The position numbers were made by a program, and so were the translations under genes. DNA of 55,003 nt from a virus. The stretch spans positions 1-55,003 of the IMG/VR virus record IMGVR_UViG_3300030328_002398; one strand, given 5' to 3'. Position 1 is the first letter of the stretch, and every line of letters starts with the position of its first letter. The notes below the pieces were generated by a model, which had not been told where the DNA came from, ran no database searches, and saw only the letters and a program-made list of their open reading frames with translations. This document shows, piece by piece, positions 22,281 to 30,946 of this stretch.

Positions 22281-22774
22281 TATTTTTTCCAGTTCCAGGC
22301 TTTGTGTTTAGGATATTTCATTCCCCGTGGATCATAAAATTTCTCGGTTGGAAGAAGAGATATCTCTTCCCAATCTTCATTGTCTGGGACTTTATATAAA
22401 TTGCCTATACCTTCATAGAGGTATTTGTGTAGGCTATTTTTTGGTACAGTAGTACCTCCGCCACTATTTAGAAGACTTTTTGCAACTTGGTCTCGATATT
22501 GTGGATTTATATAGTGCAAGTTGCATCCAAGGAACCCATCTTTATAAAAACTAAGAGCAACTGCTAGTGGTTGTATATCCCAAAATTCATATCTTTCAGG
22601 GTATTTTGCACCATATGAAAAGAAGAACATATTCCCAATTTCAATTCCACCAGTATCAGTAGAACTGATGTTTCTTTCTTGTAGAGGACCTAAAGAAGTT
22701 TCTAATTCGGAGATAAACCAGTCTCCACTTCTCTTCTTTTTACCAGCCTTTTTTCGTATTTCTGCTCCAATCAT
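22280..22774 (-). CDS. probable DNA end-protector-like protein (gp2 position)
   Basis: A 164-residue basic protein with the central segment FFFSYGAKYPERYEFWDIQP and then LSFYKDGFLGCNLHYINPQYR, a pattern I associate with a phage family in this locus. In T4, gene 2 lies beside gene 4, and gp2 protects DNA ends in filled heads. Assignment rests on position and a remembered pattern; it is shorter than T4 gp2 (274). It may instead be an uncharacterised virion protein. Confidence 0.5.
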   Translation of the reverse strand: MIGAEIRKKAGKKKRSGDWFISELETSLGPLQERNISSTDTGGIEIGNMFFFSYGAKYPERYEFWDIQPLAVALSFYKDGFLGCNLHYINPQYRDQVAKSLLNSGGGTTVPKNSLHKYLYEGIGNLYKVPDNEDWEEISLLPTEKFYDPRGMKYPKHKAWNWKK

Positions 22775-23214
22775 ATTCCTAGATCATCCTCGGTCATGAT
22801 TTTGAATTCATACTTTCTATCATCACAGTAGTTTTTTGCTGCTTCCCACTTTGCTTGATTGATAACGTATGTTTGTACTTCATATGCCCATGATTTAGTT
22901 CTTTTCTTTGGGTTCTTTTTGGGCATTAGTAGTTGTTTCTTTGGTTTAACTTCAATTACAACAGATCTTTTTATACCTTTAGCATCCTTATATTTGATAA
23001 AGAAGTCTGGGAAGTACCTATGTGTCCTATTATCTATGGGACTCTTATATGGAATCCAGAATTCTTCTGATTGCCATTGACTTATACTTTCATTTAAGTC
23101 ACAGTATTCCATAAACTTTCTTTCCCATAATGATCTATAAACGATCTGTGTTGGGTCACCTTTATACTTTTTAGTATGTTTAGGTCTGTATTTTCCCTTA
23201 TAAGCCATATACAT
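22771..23214 (-). CDS. 4: head completion protein gp4
   Basis: 147 residues matching gp4 of T4-like phages, with a Vsr/MutH-like nuclease fold: VYRSLWERKFMEYCD, HRYFPDFFIKYKD and VVIEVKPKKQ. It closes the head before tail joining. It is first in the minus-strand operon, with a late promoter CTAAATA (23235-23241, minus strand). Two possible ATGs (23214 and 23208) differ by two codons. Confidence 0.88.
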   Translation of the reverse strand: MYMAYKGKYRPKHTKKYKGDPTQIVYRSLWERKFMEYCDLNESISQWQSEEFWIPYKSPIDNRTHRYFPDFFIKYKDAKGIKRSVVIEVKPKKQLLMPKKNPKKRTKSWAYEVQTYVINQAKWEAAKNYCDDRKYEFKIMTEDDLGI

Positions 23215-23234
23215 AGTATGTGGGGATCATGCAT

Positions 23235-23241
23235 TATTTAG
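23235..23241 (-). promoter_or_regulatory. T4-type late promoter, minus strand (CTAAATA)
   Basis: The plus-strand TATTTAG reads CTAAATA on the minus strand, 21 bases before the gp4 start at 23214. It directly abuts the gp54 start codon at 23242 on the opposite strand. No comparable plus-strand site was found for gp54. Confidence 0.6.
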
Positions 23242-24204
23242 ATGTCGGCAAACAATTTAGTAGATAGGAATTTAGAAGCTAATCCTACCGTAGCTGCGGT
23301 TGATGGTGCTGCTGCAGCTCAATCTTTTCAAAATTTCTTATCTTCTCCTGCTCTTTCCAATACTTTTAAAGTATCTTTAGGTCTTGGTCAAGCTGGAGGA
23401 GATGCAGATAGAGATTTGAGTGCTTGGCTCACTAGTGCTGGAGTATTCAGACAATCTTCCCCAGAAAGGTTTAATTTTCTATGTTCTGATGCAAGTTTGC
23501 CTGGAACTAATCTAGCTTCATTTGAAGAGACTGGTGCTAGACAAGGTGTAACAGAATTCTTTGCAAATAATAGAGCATATGTTGATCTGAATTTAAAATT
23601 TTATCTTTCATCTGATTATCAAGTTCTTAAAGTATTTCAAGAGTGGATTAACTTTATTAATCCAATATATGCTGCTAATGGTGGTATGAGAAATAGAGCT
23701 GGTAATCCTAGAGGATATGGTCATCAAGCAGAACGCAATGGATTTAAGAGGTTTAGATATCCCAATAGTTATAAGAGAAATATGATGGTTACTAAATTTG
23801 AGAGAAATTTAGATGTTAAGAGTAGAACTACTAAGGATACTTTCTATCAACATTCTTCAGGCCTGACAGGATCAAGGTCTGGAGTAGTAGCACCAATTCA
23901 ACCACCTGATAAACCAAATCCATTAACATATATTTTCACCAATGCATTTCCAGAGAGTGTTGATAGTATTCCATTATCTTATGGTGATGCTCAGATTCTT
24001 CAGGTAACTGTTAATTTTAAATATGATAGGTATGTTATATCACAACCAGAGAATGATGGAGAACCACCTCAATTTGCAAATTCAATAGCTCGGGGTAAAG
24101 ACGGATCTACGAATTTATCTGGAGCATTTTCAGATTACCCTACCCAGTACAACAGTGGTACGGATATGACAGGCTATACTTTACAAAACGAAGTTCAAAC
24201 CTAA
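23242..24204 (+). CDS. 54: baseplate tail-tube initiator gp54
   Basis: 320 residues, the same length as T4 gp54. The C-terminal tail-tube-like fold is visible: NNRAYVDLNLKFYLSSDYQV, FQEWINFINPIY and ALTYIFTNAF-like LTYIFTNAFPESVDSIPLSY with ILQVTVNFKYDRYVI. It initiates tube polymerisation on gp48. It diverges from gp4 and lacks an evident plus-strand promoter; the closest plus-strand late motif is at its own end (24201). Confidence 0.88.
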   Translation: MSANNLVDRNLEANPTVAAVDGAAAAQSFQNFLSSPALSNTFKVSLGLGQAGGDADRDLSAWLTSAGVFRQSSPERFNFLCSDASLPGTNLASFEETGARQGVTEFFANNRAYVDLNLKFYLSSDYQVLKVFQEWINFINPIYAANGGMRNRAGNPRGYGHQAERNGFKRFRYPNSYKRNMMVTKFERNLDVKSRTTKDTFYQHSSGLTGSRSGVVAPIQPPDKPNPLTYIFTNAFPESVDSIPLSYGDAQILQVTVNFKYDRYVISQPENDGEPPQFANSIARGKDGSTNLSGAFSDYPTQYNSGTDMTGYTLQNEVQT

Positions 24205-24207
24205 ATA
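24201..24207 (+). promoter_or_regulatory. T4-type late promoter (CTAAATA)
   Basis: CTAAATA overlaps the gp54 stop and precedes ATG 24239 by about 31 bases. Confidence 0.6.
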
Positions 24208-24238
24208 CAGGTGTGCCACATTACAAAGTGTCCATAAT

Positions 24239-24769
24239 ATGAAGACTTTTCCCGAATTTATGTTAGAATGTAGCTCTCTTAATGAGGGTGGAATGTCTCG
24301 TGTCGTTTCTCATTCTAAGAGTCGCAACACGGCAGTTCTAACTGCAACAAGAGGTGATAAGTCAAAAAAGGAGAATAAAAAGAGTAACAAGGAGTTACGC
24401 AAGAAGATCCGTAGTCACGGCTATGGATATAAAGAAGTCAAGGGAGAATATCCTGAGAAGGATGATAAGGGTAACACTAAAACAGTGAGCGAACCATCTG
24501 TTGTTGTTAATGCTCCTAAGAAAAAGTATAGAACTTTTAAGAAAAGGATGAAAAGACTTGGTAAAGAATATAACCAAGATTCAGTAATCACTAAGAAGGG
24601 TAAAGGCAAAGCGACTTTACATCCCACTACCAAGAGAGGTAAAAAGACCTCAACTGGAGTTTCTAATAAAGGTTCTAAACTAGGACAAGTAAGACCAGGC
24701 AAAACTGGCGAATATGGACACACTAAAGTTGGGAAGAAAACTTACACCTATGAACAAATCATACGATGA
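24239..24769 (+). CDS. basic protein with prohead-targeting-like N-terminus
   Basis: A 176-residue Lys-rich protein. The N-terminus MKTFPEFMLECSSLNEGG resembles the capsid-targeting sequence of T4 internal proteins (MKTYQEFIAE), and LNE-G fits the L/I-x-E cleavage rule of the gp21 protease. The remainder (MSRVVSHSKSRNTAVLTAT, HGYGYKEVKGEYPE, YNQDSVIT) resembles a small phage family I would tentatively place near DUF3293. A protein packaged in the head and injected with DNA is therefore plausible. Late-promoter control (24201) fits. Confidence 0.7.
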   Translation: MKTFPEFMLECSSLNEGGMSRVVSHSKSRNTAVLTATRGDKSKKENKKSNKELRKKIRSHGYGYKEVKGEYPEKDDKGNTKTVSEPSVVVNAPKKKYRTFKKRMKRLGKEYNQDSVITKKGKGKATLHPTTKRGKKTSTGVSNKGSKLGQVRPGKTGEYGHTKVGKKTYTYEQIIR

Positions 24770-24983
24770 CTCCAATTGGAGAGAAGAGTTTAAGGGATAC
24801 GTTAATAGTCCCTATCAAGCAGAACTACTAGAGAATGGACCTAAGAGTCTGTCTCAGTCATGGATGATGGGAGCATTATATAATAAATGGAAGAAGATGA
24901 AAGGATATGTGGATCCAGAACCGCCTGATTGTCAGAGCAGTATGAAAGAGTGGGAAGAGAGTATAAAAAAGTATCAAAAGTAA
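24750..24983 (+). CDS. hypothetical 77-residue protein
   Basis: A soluble protein with many aromatic and charged residues (SYDDSNWREEFKGYVNSPYQ). ATG 24750 is preferred to an in-frame start at 24714; either overlaps the upstream gene (by 20 bases for 24750). Unknown, probably late-expressed. Confidence 0.68.
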   Translation: MNKSYDDSNWREEFKGYVNSPYQAELLENGPKSLSQSWMMGALYNKWKKMKGYVDPEPPDCQSSMKEWEESIKKYQK

Positions 24984-25000
24984 AAGTCCCAAAAAACCGT

Positions 25001-25007
25001 CTAAATA
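25001..25007 (+). promoter_or_regulatory. T4-type late promoter (CTAAATA)
   Basis: CTAAATA in the 55-base gap before gp26, 38 bases upstream of its start. Confidence 0.65.
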
Positions 25008-25038
25008 ACTTTATAATGAAATGACTTGATAACTTATC

Positions 25039-25758
25039 ATGCCTTTACCAAAGATTAGTACTTCTCAACATGAGCTGACTTTACCTTCTACTGGTAAGAA
25101 GATTAAATTTAGACCTTTTTTAGTTAGGGAAGAGAAGATTCTAATTCTCGCTTTAGAATCACAAAATCAAAAACAAATATCAAACGCAGTTAAACAGGTA
25201 TTAAAGGATTGTATTTTAACTAGAGGTATCAAAGTTGATACTTTACCTAGTTTTGATATAGAGTATATCTTTTTAAATGTTCGTGGTAAATCTGTTGGAG
25301 AACAGATTGAGATTGTTGTTACCTGTGGTGATGATGGTGAGACCCAAGTTCCTGTATCAATTGGTATTGATGAAGTACAGGTTAAGACTGATCCCAACCA
25401 TACTCCAGAAATTCAATTGGGAGAAGGATATACTTTAAAAATGAAGTATCCTTCATTAAATCAATTCTTAGAAGATAATTTCTCAGAAGAAGATGAATCT
25501 GGTGTAGAGAAGTCTTTCCAGATTATAGCATCTGCTATTGATACTGTTTATAATGAAGAAAATGTGTGGGGTGCAGCTGATTGTAGTAAGAAAGAACTTG
25601 TAGAATGGCTTGAATCTCTGACATCAGAACAGTTCAAGAAGATTGAGTCTTTCTTTGAGACAATGCCTAAACTTACTCATGAAATAACAGTTACTAATCC
25701 TAAAACTGGTAAGGAAAATAAAGTAGTATTGGAGGGATTGTCGGATTTTTTCGCCTAA
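25039..25758 (+). CDS. 26: baseplate hub protein gp26
   Basis: 239 residues matching the T4 gp26-type baseplate family: PLPKISTSQHELTLPSTGKK, KFRPFLVREEKILILA and an IEYIFLNVRGKSVGEQIE segment. It acts in hub assembly together with gp51, which follows 2 bases later. A late promoter lies just upstream. Confidence 0.88.
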   Translation: MPLPKISTSQHELTLPSTGKKIKFRPFLVREEKILILALESQNQKQISNAVKQVLKDCILTRGIKVDTLPSFDIEYIFLNVRGKSVGEQIEIVVTCGDDGETQVPVSIGIDEVQVKTDPNHTPEIQLGEGYTLKMKYPSLNQFLEDNFSEEDESGVEKSFQIIASAIDTVYNEENVWGAADCSKKELVEWLESLTSEQFKKIESFFETMPKLTHEITVTNPKTGKENKVVLEGLSDFFA

Positions 25759-25760
25759 GT

Positions 25761-25949
25761 ATGGCTCATGTAGATCTTGAGACATACTTCCGAATTAATT
25801 TTGCTTTGATGCAGTTCCATAAATATTCATTGACTGAAATAGAGAATATGGTTTCGTGGGAACGAGACATTTATGTTGGATTGCTCAGACAACATATTGA
25901 GGATGAGAATCTAAAAGCACAACAAAAAGCAGCACAACAAAGGGCTTAG
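25761..25949 (+). CDS. 51: baseplate hub assembly protein gp51
   Basis: A 62-residue helical protein (FRINFALMQFHKYSLTEIEN, MVSWERDIYVGLLRQHIEDE) that occupies the gp51 place after gp26 and fits cyanophage gp51 in size. In T4, gp51 catalyses hub assembly. The next gene starts directly after its stop. Confidence 0.75.
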   Translation: MAHVDLETYFRINFALMQFHKYSLTEIENMVSWERDIYVGLLRQHIEDENLKAQQKAAQQRA

Positions 25950-27548
25950 ATGGCAGTACTATCTTCTCCAATTAAATCTACAAGTTCCCTTGCAAGAAAG
26001 CAAAAGACTGAGGGAAAAGTAAAAGGAGCGGATTCGGTACTTAAAGCTTCTTCTAAGAAGTTGCAATTACCAGAGAATGATGATACTCCAGTAACAGTAA
26101 CTAAAGTCAATAAGATTGTAGAGACTAAGGTTAAGAGGTTACAACCAAAGATAACTAAGAAGGTTCGTTCTGCAATAAAACCATTTGATCCAAGAAAGAT
26201 GTTATCTGACATCTTTAAAGGTGGTTTGGGACAATTAGAGAAATTTGCAAAGAGTTTAGCTGGTCTTAAGAAACCACTTGGAGAGATATTTAAGTTTATT
26301 AACAAGGCCAAGAATATATTCCTTAGTCTTCTTAAGAAACTTACTAAGATAAAGTTAGCTCCTAAGACTGAGCCTGGCAAGAAAGAGAAGAAAAAGAAAG
26401 GTGGTTTGATTGGAAACATACTTAAGGGTGCTGCAACTCTTGGGTTAATTGCATTGACAACTTGGGGTATTAGTAAATTATTGGACAAAGGTAAAGAAGA
26501 TAAAGGAGTTAAACCTGGCGAGAGTACAGTAAAATCAGTAGAACCATTAGAAGGAACTGAATTACTTAATAAGAAGGAAGTAAAGAAATTTAATAAAGCT
26601 CTTAAAGTTTTCCAACAAGCTCTTTGGGATTTTAAAGATCAAGTAAAGAAAGCTGCTGATTCAAAACCAAAGACAGAAGAAGAGACGACAGAAGATGAAC
26701 CCACAACTGATAATGAGAAGGTTCAAAGTTTAGCAGGTACAACACAAACTGCTTTGATTCCAGGCGACATAGCACCATCAGAACTTAATGTGTTGGTTCC
26801 TTCTGCTGGTGGAGAAACAAGTACAGATGGAAAGAAGAAGAAACTTAGTCAGCTATCGCAAGCTCATATTCCATTAAATCCACACCTACAAAAGATAATA
26901 GCTGAACAGAATAATAGTTCTGGAGGAACAACTGGTGGTGGTGGAACTCAAGGTAGTGGTGATGGAAGTACTGTAACTAAGAAATCAAAACCTCTAGGAG
27001 AAGAAAATGTAGGTGTTCAAGTAGGTAATACTAATATCAGTTATAATAAAACAGAACATGAAGATGGTAGTATAACAGAAAGCTATTCATCATTTACTAA
27101 TGACATTATTGAAACTGGTAGTATGGATGATGTGAAGATTGAAGTAGATGGCAAAATGCTTAAGAAAGGAGATCCAGGCTGGGAGGAGGCAGTAAGAGCT
27201 CAGAAGAAGAAACTATTTGAAGGAAAAGCTGGAAAAGCATTGTTAAAGGATAATCCACACCTACAGTCTAAGGTGGAAGCTAATAAAAAAGAATCTGATT
27301 TAAGAAAAGAAAATTCTCTTGGAGTTTCTAAAACAGTTGAAGGAGGATTTCAAACAAATGAGACTGTTATTAATGTTCCGCCTGGAACATCTACTGAACA
27401 GGCACTACCAAAATCTGGCAACCAAGTAGCTAGAACTCCTGATGATGCTTCTGCATCAGTAAGAGTTCCGTTTTTTATTGCTGTTGATGGCAGTAATTTT
27501 GCGTTGTTGCATAGTAAGAGTCAGTATAATATAGTGGATGCATTATGA
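25950..27548 (+). CDS. virion protein in the gp28/gp29 (tape-measure) locus
   Basis: A 532-residue protein. The N-terminal half is Lys-rich and helical, with amphipathic helices (LGQLEKFAKSLAGLKKPLGEIF) and a membrane-like helix (GAATLGLIALTTWGISKLL, about 153-172). The C-terminal half is low complexity (Gly/Thr/Ser/Glu). Together with the next gene it lies between gp51 and gp27, where T4 encodes gp29, which fixes tail length. A hydrophobic segment in a tape measure could insert in the host membrane. Not identified by sequence alone. Confidence 0.6.
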   Translation: MAVLSSPIKSTSSLARKQKTEGKVKGADSVLKASSKKLQLPENDDTPVTVTKVNKIVETKVKRLQPKITKKVRSAIKPFDPRKMLSDIFKGGLGQLEKFAKSLAGLKKPLGEIFKFINKAKNIFLSLLKKLTKIKLAPKTEPGKKEKKKKGGLIGNILKGAATLGLIALTTWGISKLLDKGKEDKGVKPGESTVKSVEPLEGTELLNKKEVKKFNKALKVFQQALWDFKDQVKKAADSKPKTEEETTEDEPTTDNEKVQSLAGTTQTALIPGDIAPSELNVLVPSAGGETSTDGKKKKLSQLSQAHIPLNPHLQKIIAEQNNSSGGTTGGGGTQGSGDGSTVTKKSKPLGEENVGVQVGNTNISYNKTEHEDGSITESYSSFTNDIIETGSMDDVKIEVDGKMLKKGDPGWEEAVRAQKKKLFEGKAGKALLKDNPHLQSKVEANKKESDLRKENSLGVSKTVEGGFQTNETVINVPPGTSTEQALPKSGNQVARTPDDASASVRVPFFIAVDGSNFALLHSKSQYNIVDAL

Positions 27549-29332
27549 AACCTACTGTTGCTGTTCTTAAAGTAGAAAATAAGGTAAAGAAGACGGTTAA
27601 AAGAGCTGATGATCGTATCAAATCTTTTAACAAGTTTATTGTTGGTAAGACTATTGATTTTAAGAAGATAAAGTTACCAGAACCTATTACTTTCTTTAAA
27701 GCTAAATCCTTTATTAAGAGTCTTGATAGACTTCAAGGTGCTAAAGGATTAGGTGGAGGTGGAGGTGGTAACCCTATGGATAAATTATTACCTATTGCTG
27801 CTGGTAGTGCAATAATTACTATGGGAGCATTAATTTTTTCTCCTAATACAAAGGCTGGAGAAAGTCAAACTGCAACTGATCAGGTATTGCAAGAGCAATA
27901 TGGTGGTGATAAGAATAAGATGAAGAGGGATCTTAAGAAAGAGAAGAAGGAAGCTCAAAAAGGTTCAGATGAATATAAAAAAGTTGCAGATCAAAAAAAG
28001 AATGATATAGACAAGACAGTAGATAATTTATCAAAGAGTACTAGTACTAGTGGTGTTATGGGATCTGGAGTATTACCTAAGAAAGAAGAAGAATCGGGTA
28101 TTAAAAAGAAAGAGAAGTTAGATGTTAATAAATTTAAAAATCTATCAGATCAAGTCGCAGAACTTGTTGAAAGTGGATTATTAAAGAGAGCAATGGGACC
28201 ATCATTCTGGGAATGGGCTGGAGATAGAACTAAAGATCTTGTTGAAGGTACAAAGAGAGTTGCAGGTGGTACTTTAGATGTACTTACATTTAATGTATTT
28301 GATTTTGATAAGAAGAATGAACCAGAGAGAACAGTTGATGAAGATGGATTCCCTCGTGCTGATGGAGCTCTTGATGAGGAGAGATTTGCGAAGATCAAAA
28401 TAAATTATGTCAAAGAAGAACTTCTGACTGAGCAGAAACCACAAACTAAATTTGAACCAAAGACTGAATTTGTACCTCAGAAGGAAACATTAATAGCTTC
28501 TACAAATCTTTCTGGTATGGGAATAGAACATACTAAAGAATCTACTGGATCTACATTTGGATCTACCGATGGTGGAACTGGAAGAGTAAGTAATGCTGCT
28601 GGATGGGTTCATGGACATTTCCAGACTAATACTGGTACTGTTGATGATCTAATATCGGATGTTACTCCTATAATAGAGAAGTTAATTGCACAAGATATAC
28701 CAACAGAATTGAGTGGTGGTCAGAAGTTTAAGAAAGGAATGACTAAAGCTGAGATTTTTGAATTAATAAAACTAGGTATTAGACAACATGGTCACAGTGG
28801 TGATGGTAGATCAATAGATATATTTGTACCAGAAGGTACTAAGGTTCCTGTAGATCTAAGTGATGTGAGAGCTTATGGTGGTGCAGAGGGTGTAAGTGGT
28901 ATATTGCCTGGATCTGGTCATAGTTGGGTAGGTCATTTGACTGAAGATTCCAAGTCTGGTGGTCATCAAGCAGTCCATGATCAGTTTCCTGATTTATCTT
29001 TAAGTGGAGATGAGTCTGATTCTGAGGTGATGAGAAAGTTGATAAAAGCTCGAGATCCTGATTATAAGTTTAGTTGGGATGCTGGTTCAAGAAATATGAT
29101 GGAAGGTATAGGTTCATTCGAGACTTATCCTAGTTACAATAACCCTAATTCAAATGTGGTAAATAATATAGCCTATCTTGTTCAACAACCAAGTGCTGGT
29201 AATGTTGGAGGAGATACGGTAGTTATTAATCAAGGTAGTGGTGGCCACACAACAATGATGTTACCTAGTAGTGGAGCTGGTCCTGGCGATGTCCAGCAAG
29301 TATTTACTTTACATAGATTGAGTGGAGCATAA
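27545..29332 (+). CDS. virion protein with membrane helix and peptidase-like C-terminal domain
   Basis: 595 residues (T4 gp29 has 590). The N-terminus is basic and helical with a hydrophobic helix (LLPIAAGSAIITMGALIF, about 80-97). The middle is charged helix. From about residue 350 there is a separate domain with HGHFQTNTG, RQHGHSGDGRSIDIFVPEG and GSGHSWVGHL. The His/Asp pattern resembles zinc D,D-peptidases (M15/M23-type), so this could be a tail-associated peptidoglycan hydrolase. It overlaps the previous gene by ATGA and the next start by one base. Confidence 0.6.
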   Translation: MKPTVAVLKVENKVKKTVKRADDRIKSFNKFIVGKTIDFKKIKLPEPITFFKAKSFIKSLDRLQGAKGLGGGGGGNPMDKLLPIAAGSAIITMGALIFSPNTKAGESQTATDQVLQEQYGGDKNKMKRDLKKEKKEAQKGSDEYKKVADQKKNDIDKTVDNLSKSTSTSGVMGSGVLPKKEEESGIKKKEKLDVNKFKNLSDQVAELVESGLLKRAMGPSFWEWAGDRTKDLVEGTKRVAGGTLDVLTFNVFDFDKKNEPERTVDEDGFPRADGALDEERFAKIKINYVKEELLTEQKPQTKFEPKTEFVPQKETLIASTNLSGMGIEHTKESTGSTFGSTDGGTGRVSNAAGWVHGHFQTNTGTVDDLISDVTPIIEKLIAQDIPTELSGGQKFKKGMTKAEIFELIKLGIRQHGHSGDGRSIDIFVPEGTKVPVDLSDVRAYGGAEGVSGILPGSGHSWVGHLTEDSKSGGHQAVHDQFPDLSLSGDESDSEVMRKLIKARDPDYKFSWDAGSRNMMEGIGSFETYPSYNNPNSNVVNNIAYLVQQPSAGNVGGDTVVINQGSGGHTTMMLPSSGAGPGDVQQVFTLHRLSGA

Positions 29333-30696
29333 TGTCTACATTACAAGATATCACAATTAAAAAGGCAATTCTCACTCCATGTAAGGGTAGTGAGGAAGGT
29401 GCTAAACCAGCAGATGGTATTGGTATAGAGAGAGCTGTAGTTAAAATAGATTATTTTGAAGATATATTATCTCCCAATGTAACATGTTACCTAAAGATTA
29501 ATAGTTCATCCAATGTTTATGGCAAGACTCCATTAAGGGGATTTGAAAGACTTGATCTTAATGTAGGTACTGGTAATGGGGATCTGATTTTTGATGAAAC
29601 AGAAGAGAGACCTCCTCTTTATGTTTCTGCTGTAAAGGATTTAATACAGTCGGAAGGAAATGAATCATTCACTTTAGTCTGCAAAACTAAAGAATGTTTT
29701 GATAATGAGGTTAGTAGGTGTGGTAAGAGATATGGTAAAGTGCCTATTAGTGCTCATGTTAGAGATATATTGACAAATACATTAAAAGTAAAGGATGATA
29801 GAATAAAAGAAATTGAGGATTGTGCTACTTCATATAGTTTTATGGGTAACATGAAAAAACCTTTTCATACTTTGATTTGGTTATCACCTAAAGCATCGGT
29901 TGCAAAACAAGGTACTTCTGGTACTTCTGGACAAGGTAAAGAAGCAAAAGCAAAAGGAACCTCTGGATATTTCTTTTATGAGAATTATGATGGATTCCAT
30001 TTCAGATCTATTGAGTCTATGCTTTCTGGAAAGAAGAATGTAAAATCAGCTGATGATAAAGAGATACCTCAATATACTGCAACTAATGTAGCTGATAGAG
30101 AAAGTACAAATAAACAGATCATTCATTTCTTTGTGGATAAGAACACAGATTTACAGAAGAATCTTAGAATAGGATTGTATAATAACTTACAATATTTCTT
30201 TGATCCTATTAATTGGCAATTAGATGCTATTAGATTTCAATTGAAAGATGAAAGAAATAATCTTGAAAAGACTGCTGGTCAGTCTTCATATATACCTCTT
30301 CCAGGCGAAGGGGATGATGCTCCATTGACTAATTTTTCATCAAGAATTATGTCAAGAATTGGCGATACAGGTATGTTAGATGGTAGTGTAAGTGAGGATA
30401 CCCAATCATCAGGTAGGGATCCCTCGGATATGTGTAAATCATTTTCGAGGTATAATTTACTTCTAACACAGTCACTAAATATAGTGATACCATGTAACAC
30501 TGCATTGAGGGCTGGTGATTTAATACACATTACCCTACCCTCTTCGACTCCCACTGAAGGAAACTTAAAGGAGGCGGATAAAGCTCAAGGTGGAAACTAT
30601 CTAATAAGATCGCTTCGACATCACTTTGAGATTGCAGGTGGTACTAATACTACATCATTGAATCTCATTAGAGATTCATATGGTACTGAAAACTAA
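29332..30696 (+). CDS. 27: baseplate hub protein, gp27-like
   Basis: 454 residues. Features fitting gp27 are the N-terminal tail-tube-like domain (ITIKKAILTPCKG, VVKIDYFEDILSPNVTCYLKI, FERLDLNVGTG), the SFMGNMKKPFHTLIWLSPK segment and the C-terminal ALRAGDLIHITLPSS, with HFEIAGGTNTTSLNLIRDSYG at the end. gp27 forms the trimeric ring that holds the gp5 spike (30947). Assignment is by pattern and position. Confidence 0.7.
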   Translation: MSTLQDITIKKAILTPCKGSEEGAKPADGIGIERAVVKIDYFEDILSPNVTCYLKINSSSNVYGKTPLRGFERLDLNVGTGNGDLIFDETEERPPLYVSAVKDLIQSEGNESFTLVCKTKECFDNEVSRCGKRYGKVPISAHVRDILTNTLKVKDDRIKEIEDCATSYSFMGNMKKPFHTLIWLSPKASVAKQGTSGTSGQGKEAKAKGTSGYFFYENYDGFHFRSIESMLSGKKNVKSADDKEIPQYTATNVADRESTNKQIIHFFVDKNTDLQKNLRIGLYNNLQYFFDPINWQLDAIRFQLKDERNNLEKTAGQSSYIPLPGEGDDAPLTNFSSRIMSRIGDTGMLDGSVSEDTQSSGRDPSDMCKSFSRYNLLLTQSLNIVIPCNTALRAGDLIHITLPSSTPTEGNLKEADKAQGGNYLIRSLRHHFEIAGGTNTTSLNLIRDSYGTEN

Positions 30697-30718
30697 ACCT
30701 ATAGACGAGGTTACTATT

Positions 30719-30946
30719 ATGGAATCTATCGAAGCACACATTAAAAAAGACCAAGAGATCTTACAAGATCCTCAAACAAATCCTCAGATGCGTCGGCATG
30801 TTGAAGGCGAATTGCACGATCTAGAAGATTATGCTTCCCATCATGCTGCAGAGATTAAAGCAGGAGATCATCACGATCCTAACACTATAGAACTATGGTG
30901 TGACCAACATCCAGACGAGCCTGAGTGCTTAGTATACGACGATTAA
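30719..30946 (+). CDS. cp12: CP12-like Calvin-cycle inhibitor
   Basis: A 75-residue protein whose C-terminus ELWCDQHPDEPECLVYDD matches the CP12 GAPDH-binding tail, with the redox Cys pair. CP12 clamps GAPDH and PRK together and inactivates carbon fixation; phage copies pair with talC (11282) to divert flux to the pentose phosphate pathway. The N-terminal half is helical, with HLEEEL-like HVEGELHDLEDYASHH. ATG 30719 is preferred over 30680 because GAGG precedes it and it restores family length. It sits inside the late baseplate operon. Confidence 0.88.
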   Translation: MESIEAHIKKDQEILQDPQTNPQMRRHVEGELHDLEDYASHHAAEIKAGDHHDPNTIELWCDQHPDEPECLVYDD

